Shown: positions 14,030-20,746 of the stretch, piece by piece
Position numbering within the stretch: the stretch's first letter is position 1
Layout: each line of letters starts with the position of its first letter
NCBI GenBank assembly: GCA_003521145.1
Contig: DOTL01000043.1
Coordinates: 1-22,626 of the forward strand
Direction of reading: 5' to 3'
Length of the DNA stretch: 22,626 bases
Source: Streptococcus sp.
GTDB taxonomy: Bacteria; Bacillota; Bacilli; Lactobacillales; Streptococcaceae
Notes under the pieces: generated by a model
Databases searched by the model: none
The model's input: the letters and a program-made list of their open reading frames with translations, nothing else
What the model was told of the DNA's origin: nothing
Position numbers and translations under genes: made by a program

Positions 14030-15976
14030 ATGATGAAAAAGATACTTAAAGGCCTCGTTAAATATGTTGCTTTAACTGTGTTATTAGCCTGTTTTCTGCC
14101 ATTGTCTTTGCAACACGTTCAAGCTGATGAGGATGAGGTAGAGTATAGTCTGCCTTCCTATGTTGGTCACCTTTCAATTCATGATGATGGTAATGCGACG
14201 TTTACTCAGGAAGTGACTTATGATTTTGATAGTGATTATAAAGGTCAGTATGTAACCTTGGGGAAAATTGGTGGTTATTCTATCATGGATGACCCCAAGG
14301 TTTCAGCAACCGTAAATGGGAAAGAAAAAACAGATATTACAGTTGAAAAAACAGACTCTTATGATGGTATTAAACTCAAGGTTTATAATTCAGGTTCAGA
14401 TGGTGATAGGGTCGTTCTCAAAGTTACTTGGCAAATCCAACAGTTGTTGAATCTATATTCAGATATTGCAGTTTTAAATTGGTTTCCTATCTCTGATTGG
14501 GACAAAGGATTTGGACAGGTTGATTTCACAGTTGATGGTCTAGATGCAAGTCAAGGAGAGCTTTACGCTCACGCTGGTTATTTTGGAAAAGACCCACATG
14601 TTAAACGTACTGCTACAGGTTATCAGGTTCATGTAGACAATTTACCAGCATCAGGTAAATTGGAATTACATGCCTACTGGCCGATGACTAATACTTTGCG
14701 AGAAAATAATCAGGCTTATTTATTAAATAAAACGAATGAGGCAGACTTTCTTAAAAAAGAAAGAAATATCAAGGAATCTAAAGAAAAGTTTCGACATCTA
14801 TTTTATATCATCTTGCCACTTGTGATCTTAAGCTTTGTTCTTGTGGGTATTTTCTGTTACCTCATTGTTCTTTATAGTACTAGGACGCCTTCTTTCCCTC
14901 GAGATGCACGTCTTTATGAAGCCCCTCAGGATTTAGCACCTTTGGTCCTAGCCAAGAATGTTTATAATCAGTCTTTCGATAAAACAGGACTAAAAGAAGA
15001 AACAGGTCCTTTGAAGTTCAAACATATGGTTCAAGCAACCATCCTTGATTTGATTGATAGAGGTTATCTCACCTTTAGGCGAGAAGGTGATAGTAATATT
15101 CTTACACGTATTGAAAAGGAAGATCTCTCTTCATTTGAAGAATCTTTCTTGGATATGTTGTTTGATGGTCGCATGGAAATTAGAGATAGTGAAATGTTCT
15201 CGCGCTATTATCTTGATAAAGATGCTCTAGATAAACAATTCAAGAGTGCTAGAACAAGCTATGAGCGTGAAGCTATTCGTTCTCAGGGAAAACGTGTCAA
15301 ATATCAATTTACTAATGACGGCTATCAGGTAGCAAAAGGTGTAGAAAAAGAGGAATTTACGCTAGGACTTCCTAAAATTTATAGAGATTTTAGTGCGAAA
15401 GAAAAGACATTTAACATATTGGGAGTAGCAGCTCTGGTACTTTCAATGATGCTTTGTAGTCTTTCAACCTTGTTCTTATTTGCTGCCTTTGGATCAGGTC
15501 TTGGTTTTTACTATATTCTCGGACTTCTACCTATAGCAGGACTTACCGTTTTATTCTGGTTCTTGGTGAAAAGACGTCGTCAGAGATGTCTTGATGCAAC
15601 TCAAATTTCAACGTATTACCAGTGGCATAGCTTTAAAAATATGATTAAGAGTATTCCTAGTTTTAAAAAATCCGAACTAGAATCTGTTATCCTTTGGAAT
15701 CGTATCTTGGTTTATGCGACACTCTATGGACAGGCGAAAAAAGTTAGTGATGTACTAAAACGATACAACATTCACCTCAGTAATCCAACTCTAGATGAGT
15801 TTACTTATTCTGCGACACCATTTATCATGATGAATAATGTTAATTATCTAGAATCTTACGTTTCTGCCTCAGATAGCGTAAGTAGCTTTTCTATCAATTC
15901 AAATAGTGGTAGTGGCGGCTTTGGAGGTGGTGGCTTCTCTGGTGGTGGCGGAGGAGGCGGAGGCGGTGCCTTTTAA
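14030..15976 (+). CDS. DUF2207 family membrane protein with glycine-rich tail
   Basis: This 648-residue exported membrane protein starts with a signal peptide (about 1-32, ending H-V-Q-A). Next comes an acidic beta-rich extracellular DUF2207 domain (about 33-230, containing Y-S-L-P-S-Y-V-G-H-L-S-I-H-D-D-G-N-A). A transmembrane helix (about 258-283), a cytoplasmic domain (about 285-460), a pair of membrane segments (about 463-515), a further domain and a C-terminal run made almost only of Gly with a few Phe and Ser complete it. This G-G-F-G-G-G-G-F tail is typical of the DUF2207 (YciQ-like) family, whose function is unknown. AAGGAG lies just before the first of two adjacent ATG codons. It follows pyrC by 72 bases containing a weak stem (GCAGCTGC, T6). 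Confidence 0.85.
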   Translation: MMKKILKGLVKYVALTVLLACFLPLSLQHVQADEDEVEYSLPSYVGHLSIHDDGNATFTQEVTYDFDSDYKGQYVTLGKIGGYSIMDDPKVSATVNGKEKTDITVEKTDSYDGIKLKVYNSGSDGDRVVLKVTWQIQQLLNLYSDIAVLNWFPISDWDKGFGQVDFTVDGLDASQGELYAHAGYFGKDPHVKRTATGYQVHVDNLPASGKLELHAYWPMTNTLRENNQAYLLNKTNEADFLKKERNIKESKEKFRHLFYIILPLVILSFVLVGIFCYLIVLYSTRTPSFPRDARLYEAPQDLAPLVLAKNVYNQSFDKTGLKEETGPLKFKHMVQATILDLIDRGYLTFRREGDSNILTRIEKEDLSSFEESFLDMLFDGRMEIRDSEMFSRYYLDKDALDKQFKSARTSYEREAIRSQGKRVKYQFTNDGYQVAKGVEKEEFTLGLPKIYRDFSAKEKTFNILGVAALVLSMMLCSLSTLFLFAAFGSGLGFYYILGLLPIAGLTVLFWFLVKRRRQRCLDATQISTYYQWHSFKNMIKSIPSFKKSELESVILWNRILVYATLYGQAKKVSDVLKRYNIHLSNPTLDEFTYSATPFIMMNNVNYLESYVSASDSVSSFSINSNSGSGGFGGGGFSGGGGGGGGGAF

Positions 15977-16273
15977 GACCAGAAAAAATTAGTCACCAAA
16001 TGTATCGTATCAGATTTTAATAACTTTACTTTGTAGTTGAAGGTTGATACTTAAAAATATAAAATAACTAGACTCCCTTTATAGAGACAGTGACAATAAC
16101 ACATTATTTTACTAGAAAACTATAAGGGGAGTTTTTGGGTGTTAAAAGTGATAGCTAGAAATGAAGAGAGAGCTATTAAATGAAGCATTGGGAGCTCTTT
16201 CAATTATACATTGTTTATTTTTTGTATTAGGTATAAAATATAACGGTGATACAATGTTAAAGGAAATTTGTAT
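15977..16273 (+). promoter_or_regulatory. Intergenic region before the cas3 stub
   Basis: The first part holds the stem at 16072-16132. Further right, GAGAGAGCT/AGCTCTTTC (about 16161-16201) forms a second, weaker stem. A possible promoter for cas3 is TTGTTT (16211-16216), 17 bases, TAAAAT (16234-16239), with AAAGGA at 16259-16264 before the ATG at 16274. No ORF and no CRISPR repeat is visible. Confidence 0.4.
16072..16137 (+). terminator. Terminator-like hairpin with a 35-base loop
   Basis: ACTCCCTTTATAG (16072-16084) pairs with CTATAAGGGGAGT (16120-16132), 13 bp with one G-U, and runs into T5. The loop of 35 bases is unusually large and could itself pair. It probably ends the DUF2207 transcript, about 100 bases after the stop codon. 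Confidence 0.65.
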
Positions 16274-16483
16274 ATGAAACATATTAATGATTATTTTTGG
16301 GCTAAGAAAACAGAGGAAAATAGTAGACTTCTTTGGTTACCATTAACTCAACACTTAGAAGACACGAAAAATATTGCAGGCCTTTTATGGGAACATTGGT
16401 TAAGTGAAGGACAAAAGGTATTAATTGAAAATTCTATTAATGTTAAAGCAAATATTGAAAACCAAGGGAAAAGATTGGAATAA
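16274..16483 (+). pseudogene. cas3: 5' stub of cas3 (type I CRISPR helicase-nuclease)
   Basis: The frame starts at ATG 16274 after AAAGGA and reads 69 residues. The N-terminus M-K-H-I-N-D-Y-F-W-A-K-K, then W-L-P-L-T-Q-H-L-E-D-T and L-L-W-E-H-W-L-S-E-G-Q, is that of the Cas3 HD nuclease domain; His27 in Q-H-L-E-D-T corresponds to its first metal ligand. I recall the S. thermophilus type I-E Cas3 as closely matching up to G-K-R-L, after which the normal protein would go on to the H-D-I-G-K motif. Here G-K-R-L is followed by Glu and a stop. The remaining 850 or so residues, the helicase and the rest of the cascade operon are missing. The reading frame up to the break is clean. Confidence 0.8.
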
Positions 16484-16838
16484 TCAGGAAAATTACCAGT
16501 CTCACCATTAAGGCAAAGGTGAAAGGTATGAAGGAAGTCTCCAAAATGGTATGTCTCAGATTTTTGTAGGATTTGTTAGCTAGAAAGAGTACAAGTGCAA
16601 TTAAACCGGATTATGGATAGAAAAAGCCAAAATAACTAGAGGCGAAAACGGCTAAACCTGCTAAAATAAGAACCCAGTATCTTAAAGGCCTTTTCGTAGT
16701 TACCTTGAAGATAACAATTTGTAAAATAAAAGCTATACATGCTGTAAGCCCATGAATTATGACATCATTCAATATCAAATATTCTCCTATTCGGGTAAAA
16801 TCTATACAAATATACCATATCGCTAACAAAAAGAGCAT
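16484..16838 (-). pseudogene. Convergent membrane-protein gene, stop-interrupted and cut at the cas3 junction
   Basis: A minus-strand frame begins at ATG 16838 and encodes three hydrophobic segments (M-L-F-L-L-A-I-W-Y-I-C, then H-G-L-T-A-C-I-A-F-I-L-Q-I-V-I-F and W-V-L-I-L-A-G-L-A-V-F-A). It stops at 16613-16611 (TAA) after 75 residues. The same frame then stays open with S-G-L-I-A-L-V-L-F-L-A-N-K-S-Y-K and F-T-F-A-L-M-V-R-L-V-I-F-L-I-I, clearly a further membrane protein sequence, as far as the cas3 boundary near 16480. So the gene has a nonsense codon and has probably also lost its 3' end. I do not recognise the family. No strong ribosome binding site is seen before 16838. Confidence 0.5.
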
Positions 16839-16894
16839 ACGAATTTCCTATAAGTGATAAGGATGTAAGGCTTTTCATTTTTCAAGCATATTTC

Positions 16895-16958
16895 TTGCTC
16901 ATTAAGTTTTTTTAACCTATCCTAGATGTATAGAAAAATTTAGATAGAGGAGATCGAT
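16895..16958 (+). promoter_or_regulatory. Probable promoter of the dehydrogenase operon
   Basis: TTGCTC (16895-16900), 17 bases, then TATCCT (16918-16923) makes a reasonable vegetative promoter 36 bases before the start codon. GAGGAG (16947-16952) is the ribosome binding site. No operator or riboswitch is apparent. Confidence 0.5.
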
Positions 16959-17930
16959 ATGGTAAGACTTTCTAAAGAGACACATCTTGAGATGTTCACT
17001 AAAATGGAACGTATTCGTGAATTTGATTCACGTATTAATAAATTGGTTCGTCGTGGTTTTGTTCAAGGAATGACTCACTTTTCAGTTGGTGAGGAAGCAG
17101 CCAACGTTGGTGCTATTCAACACTTGAGCTATGACGATATCTTCTTTTCAAATCACCGTGGTCACGGACAATCTATTGCCCAAGACATGGATTTGAATAA
17201 AATGATGGCAGAACTTGCTGGTAAAGCAACCGGTATTTCTAAGGGTCGTGGTGGTTCTATGCACTTGGCAGACTTTGAAAAAGGGAACTATGGTACTAAC
17301 GGTATTGTTGGTGGTGGTTATGCTCTTGCTGTAGGTGCAGCCCTCACTCAGCAATACAAAGAGACAGGAAACATTGTTGTAGCTTTCTCTGGAGATGGCG
17401 CAACTAACGAAGGTTCATTCCATGAGTCAGTCAATATGGCAGCTACTTGGAAATTACCTGTTATCTTCTTTATCATCAATAACCGTTATGGTATCTCAAT
17501 GGATATTCATAAAGCTACAAACACACCTCACCTTTATACACGTGCGGAAGCTTATGGTATTCCTGGTTTTTACTGTGAAGATGGTAACGATGTTTTGGCT
17601 GTATATGAAACAATGGGCAAGGCTGTTGAGCATGTCCGTGGTGGCGACGGTCCTGCTATCGTTGAAGTAGAATCTTACCGTTGGTTTGGTCACTCAACTG
17701 CCGATGCGGGTGTTTACCGTACTAAGGAAGAAGTTGACGAGTGGAAGAACAATAACGACCCAATTATTAAATACCGTGACTATCTCGTTTCTGAAAATAT
17801 CGCAAGCGCTGAAGAGTTAGATGCTATCCAAAGCCAAGTCAAGGCAGAGGTTGATGCAGCTTATGAGTTCGCCCAAAATAGCCCAGATCCAGAACTTTCT
17901 GTTGCCTTTGAAGATGTATGGGTAGACTAA
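16959..17930 (+). CDS. acoA: Pyruvate/acetoin dehydrogenase E1 component, alpha subunit
   Basis: This 323-residue protein is the alpha subunit of the heterotetrameric thiamine-diphosphate E1. It decarboxylates pyruvate or cleaves acetoin and passes the two-carbon unit to lipoyl-E2. The ThDP/Mg motif begins G-D-G-A-T-N-E-G (145-152) and ends at I-I-N-N (172-175). H-R-G-H-G at 66-70 and G-R-G-G-S-M-H at 97-103 are conserved active-site loops. Streptococcal genomes annotate this set either as acoABCL or pdhABCD; sequence alone does not separate acetoin from pyruvate use, and as the likely single copy it may well serve as pyruvate dehydrogenase. The E1 beta gene follows after 24 bases. Confidence 0.93.
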   Translation: MVRLSKETHLEMFTKMERIREFDSRINKLVRRGFVQGMTHFSVGEEAANVGAIQHLSYDDIFFSNHRGHGQSIAQDMDLNKMMAELAGKATGISKGRGGSMHLADFEKGNYGTNGIVGGGYALAVGAALTQQYKETGNIVVAFSGDGATNEGSFHESVNMAATWKLPVIFFIINNRYGISMDIHKATNTPHLYTRAEAYGIPGFYCEDGNDVLAVYETMGKAVEHVRGGDGPAIVEVESYRWFGHSTADAGVYRTKEEVDEWKNNNDPIIKYRDYLVSENIASAEELDAIQSQVKAEVDAAYEFAQNSPDPELSVAFEDVWVD

Positions 17931-17954
17931 AGAGAAAGGTTGAGGAATACAAGT

Positions 17955-18953
17955 ATGAGTGAAACAAAATTGATGGCCTTGCGTGAGGCAGTAAACCTTG
18001 CTATGAGCGAGGAAATGCGTAAAGACGAAAACATCTTCCTTATGGGTGAAGATGTCGGTATCTATGGTGGTGACTTCGGTACATCAGTTGGGATGCTGGC
18101 AGAGTTTGGTGAAAAACGTGTTAAAGACACACCAATTTCAGAGGCAGCTATCGCTGGTGCAGCTGTTGGGTCTGCTATCACGGGTCTTCGTCCAATAGTT
18201 GACTTGACTTTCATGGACTTCATCACGATTGCCCTTGATGCTATCGCTAATAATGGTGCAAAAAACAACTACATGTTTGGTGGGGGGTTGAAGACTCCTG
18301 TAACTTTCCGTGTGGCATCTGGTTCAGGGATTGGTTCTGCGGCACAGCACTCACAATCTCTTGAGTCATGGTTGACTCACATTCCAGGGATTAAAGTGGT
18401 TGCTCCAGGTAATGCAAACGACGCTAAAGGTCTTTTGAAATCTGCTATTCAGGACAATAACATTGTTATCTTCATGGAGCCCAAAGCACTTTACGGTAAG
18501 AAAGAGGAAGTGACTCAAGATCCTGATTTCTACATTCCACTTGGAAAAGGTGAAATCAAGCGTGAAGGGACTGACCTTACTATTGTCACATATGGTCGTA
18601 TGTTGGAACGTGTTCTTAAGGCTGCTGAAGAAGTGGCTGAACAAGGTATTAATGTTGAGGTCGTTGACCCACGTACGCTTATCCCACTTGATAAGGAATT
18701 GATTTTCAAGTCAGTTAAGAAAACTGGAAAACTTATGTTGGTCAATGATGCTTATAAGACTGGTGGATTTATCGGTGAGATTGCTGCTATGGTTACTGAA
18801 AGTGAAGCATTTGATTACCTTGACCACCCAATTGTACGTTTGGCAAGTGAAGATGTTCCTGTACCTTATGCGCGTGTCTTGGAACAAGCGGTTCTTCCAG
18901 ATGTTGAAAAGATTAAGGCTGCTATTATCAAGATGGCCAATAAAGGAAACTAA
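17955..18953 (+). CDS. acoB: Pyruvate/acetoin dehydrogenase E1 component, beta subunit
   Basis: The 332-residue beta subunit shows the transketolase-like pyrimidine-binding domain (M-G-E-D-V-G-x-Y-G-G-x-F-G near residue 30), P-I-S-E-A-A-I-A-G near 60 and the C-terminal domain with V-V-D-P-R-T-L-I-P-L-D near 240. It completes the E1 active site with the alpha chain. ATG 17955 is chosen over an in-frame TTG at 17940, because GAGG at 17942-17945 lies 9 bases before it and M-S-E-T-K-L-M-A-L-R-E-A is the usual beginning. Unlike the two genes that follow, it has an ordinary ribosome binding site. A stem CTAGCGA/TCGCTAG (18958-18988) comes just after the stop. Confidence 0.93.
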   Translation: MSETKLMALREAVNLAMSEEMRKDENIFLMGEDVGIYGGDFGTSVGMLAEFGEKRVKDTPISEAAIAGAAVGSAITGLRPIVDLTFMDFITIALDAIANNGAKNNYMFGGGLKTPVTFRVASGSGIGSAAQHSQSLESWLTHIPGIKVVAPGNANDAKGLLKSAIQDNNIVIFMEPKALYGKKEEVTQDPDFYIPLGKGEIKREGTDLTIVTYGRMLERVLKAAEEVAEQGINVEVVDPRTLIPLDKELIFKSVKKTGKLMLVNDAYKTGGFIGEIAAMVTESEAFDYLDHPIVRLASEDVPVPYARVLEQAVLPDVEKIKAAIIKMANKGN

Positions 18954-18957
18954 CTTT

Positions 18958-18988
18958 CTAGCGACGGTTAAGTGATATTTCTCGCTAG
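18958..18988 (+). other. Stem-loop after E1 beta gene
   Basis: CTAGCGA (18958-18964) pairs with TCGCTAG (18982-18988), 7 bp with a 17-base loop and no U run. It may protect the 3' end of a processed E1 message or form a weak attenuator between E1 and E2. Confidence 0.45.
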
Positions 18989-19029
18989 TAAAATGTGTTT
19001 CTTGTTTTAACTGTGGGAGTATCGGAAAT

Positions 19030-19035
19030 TATAAT
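19030..19035 (+). promoter_or_regulatory. Possible internal -10 box before E2
   Basis: A perfect TATAAT lies 10 bases before the distant ribosome binding site of the E2 gene, with only a poor -35 (TTAACT, 19007-19012, 17 bases apart). If used, transcription would start right at the SD, leaving almost no 5' sequence. It could therefore be chance. Confidence 0.3.
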
Positions 19036-19044
19036 TTAAAGTAG

Positions 19045-19182
19045 AAAGGAGAGGGCGAACCAGAGGGTGTAACTGAACCCGAGCGGAAAGCTCGGAAAAT
19101 AGACCGTCTGTCTACGTCAGCAGGCTGACGTGTCAGACACCTGATTTTCAGTCGCTTTCTGATCGCTCTTGGTATCTTATAA
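19045..19182 (+). promoter_or_regulatory. Structured E2 leader: distant Shine-Dalgarno with looped-out spacer
   Basis: AAAGGAG (19045-19051) is the only good ribosome binding site, yet the ATG is at 19183. GAGGGCGA (19051-19058) pairs with TCGCTCTT (19163-19170), and CAGA (19061-19064) with TCTG (19158-19161), closing the spacer. Inside are CCGAGC/GCTCGG (19079-19095, GGAAA loop) and a two-part hairpin GTCTG/CAGAC plus ACGTCAG/CTGACGT (19106-19138). With the stem removed, SD and ATG are 12 bases apart. No start codon that opens a frame lies near the SD: a GTG at 19067 is followed at once by TAA. Confidence 0.65.
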
Positions 19183-20571
19183 ATGGCTTTTGAGATTATT
19201 ATGCCTAAGCTCGGTGTGGACATGCAACAAGGCAAAATCATCGAGTGGAAGAAACAAGAGGGTGATGTGGTTAATGAGGGAGATATCCTTCTTGAAATCA
19301 TGTCAGATAAAACGAACATGGAACTTGAAGCAGAAGATTCTGGTGTTCTTTTGAAGATTACTCGTCAAGCTGGTGAAACTGTACCAGTTACTGAAGTAAT
19401 TGGTTATATTGGAGCAGAAGGTGAAGTTGTAGCTGATAACGCAGCTGGCACACCAGCTGCTGCACCTGCGCCAAAAGTTGAAGAAGTTGCCACTGTAGCC
19501 GAGCCTGTAGTAGTAGCGCAAACGCAAGCACCTGTCGTTCACGAAGGTGGCAAAGTACGTGCAACACCTAAGGCTCGTAAGGTGGCGCGTGAGTTGGGTA
19601 TTGACCTCGCTCAAGTTCCAGGAACTGGAGCAAAAGGTCGTGTTCATGCTGATGACGTTGAGAACTTTGAATATGCTCAACCTAAGGCAACACCATTGGC
19701 TCGCAAGATTGCAGCAGACCTCGGCATTGATTTAGCTACCATATCTGGAACAGGCTTTGGTGGTAAGATTACTAAGGAAGATGTCCTTGCAATCAATGCT
19801 CCAGCGCAAGTTAAGGAAGCTGCGGCTGCACCTGTGGTTGAAGCGAAACCTGAAAAAGTCTTGCCAGAAGGTGTGGAAGTTATCCCAATGTCTGCTATGC
19901 GTAAGGCGATTTCTAAGGGAATGACGCACTCATATTTGACTGCGCCAACCTTCGCCCTTAACTATGACGTGGATATGACTAACCTAATGGCTCTTCGTAA
20001 GCAAGTCCTTGATCCAATCATGAATAAGACTGGCATGAAGGTAACCTTCACGGATTTGATTGGTTTGGCAGTTGTGCGTACGCTTATGAAAGAGGAACAC
20101 CGTTACCTCAATGCATCCTTGATTGACGATGCGCAAAATATCGAATTACATAAATTTGTTAATCTCGGTATTGCCGTTGGTCTCGATGATGGCTTGATTG
20201 TACCAGTTGTTCATGGTGCAGATAAGATGAGTTTGTCTGAGTTTGTTGTTGCTTCTAAGGATGCCATCAAGAAGGCTCAGGCTGGTAAATTGAAGGCTGC
20301 AGAAATGTCAGGTTCAACCTTCTCTATTACTAACTTGGGAATGTTTGGAACTAAGTCATTTAACCCAATCATCAACCAACCAAACTCAGCTATCCTTGGT
20401 GTTTCAGCAACGATTCAAACTCCAATTGTTGTTGATGGAGAAGTTGTCGTGCGCCCAATTATGGGTCTATGCTTGACAATTGACCACCGTATTGTAGATG
20501 GTATGAATGGTGCCAAATTCATGGTTGATTTGAAACATTTGATTGAAAATCCAATGGAATTGTTAATTTAA
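19183..20571 (+). CDS. acoC: Dihydrolipoamide acetyltransferase E2 with one lipoyl and two E3-binding domains
   Basis: This 462-residue E2 core protein transfers the acetyl group from lipoamide to CoA. An N-terminal lipoyl domain (1-80) has the lipoylated Lys43 in S-D-K-T-N-M-E. After an Ala/Pro/Val-rich linker come two similar peripheral-subunit-binding domains, at about 125-162 (R-A-T-P-K-A-R-K-V-A-R-E-L-G-I-D) and 168-204 (K-A-T-P-L-A-R-K-I-A-A-D-L-G-I-D). The catalytic domain (about 230-462) ends with the active-site H435-R-I-V-D439-G. A single binding domain is the usual number, so the duplicate is unusual. The gene begins 229 bases after E1 beta, with its start codon behind the folded leader. 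Its first 270 bases are nearly identical to the start of the E3 gene. Confidence 0.93.
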   Translation: MAFEIIMPKLGVDMQQGKIIEWKKQEGDVVNEGDILLEIMSDKTNMELEAEDSGVLLKITRQAGETVPVTEVIGYIGAEGEVVADNAAGTPAAAPAPKVEEVATVAEPVVVAQTQAPVVHEGGKVRATPKARKVARELGIDLAQVPGTGAKGRVHADDVENFEYAQPKATPLARKIAADLGIDLATISGTGFGGKITKEDVLAINAPAQVKEAAAAPVVEAKPEKVLPEGVEVIPMSAMRKAISKGMTHSYLTAPTFALNYDVDMTNLMALRKQVLDPIMNKTGMKVTFTDLIGLAVVRTLMKEEHRYLNASLIDDAQNIELHKFVNLGIAVGLDDGLIVPVVHGADKMSLSEFVVASKDAIKKAQAGKLKAAEMSGSTFSITNLGMFGTKSFNPIINQPNSAILGVSATIQTPIVVDGEVVVRPIMGLCLTIDHRIVDGMNGAKFMVDLKHLIENPMELLI

Positions 20572-20601
20572 GAAAAAATATCTGAAAACTGAAGTTTTAA
20601 T

Positions 20602-20746
20602 AGGAAGGAGAGGGCGTTAAAGCGTTCGAGTCGATTTGAAATCGAACGAAATACTTCGGAATTTAGGAGTTTTACTTGTGTGCAAGCACACTAACGTAAA
20701 ACTCCTAAAATTCTGTCGCATTTTAGCGTTCTTAGTATCATAAAAT
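20602..20746 (+). promoter_or_regulatory. Structured E3 leader: distant Shine-Dalgarno with looped-out spacer
   Basis: AGGAAGGAG (20602-20610) is the only good ribosome binding site, 136 bases before the ATG at 20747. GAGGGCGTTAAAG (20610-20622) pairs with TTTTAGCGTTCTT (20721-20733) over 13 bp, five of them G-U. Inside are a 7-bp stem CGTTCGA/TCGAACG (20623-20648) and a 22-bp hairpin (20659-20713). Without the stem, SD and ATG are 13 bases apart. Edges match the E2 leader (AAGGAGAGGGCG on the left, GTATC and TATAA or CATAAAA on the right); interiors do not. Confidence 0.68.
20659..20713 (+). repeat. Long hairpin inside the E3 leader
   Basis: Bases 20659-20675 pair with 20696-20713 over 17 bp with one bulged A. 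After a small internal loop (TT/TAAC) GTGTG (20678-20682) pairs with CACAC (20687-20691) around CAAG. No U tract follows, so it is not a standard terminator. It is a likely RNase III substrate if double-stranded in the message. Confidence 0.8.

Noticed and set aside
16484..16610. Possible remaining CRISPR repeats next to the cas3 stub
   Set aside because: I looked for repeated 28-36 base units and for GC-rich palindromic repeats and found none. The segment is the tail of a membrane-protein frame.
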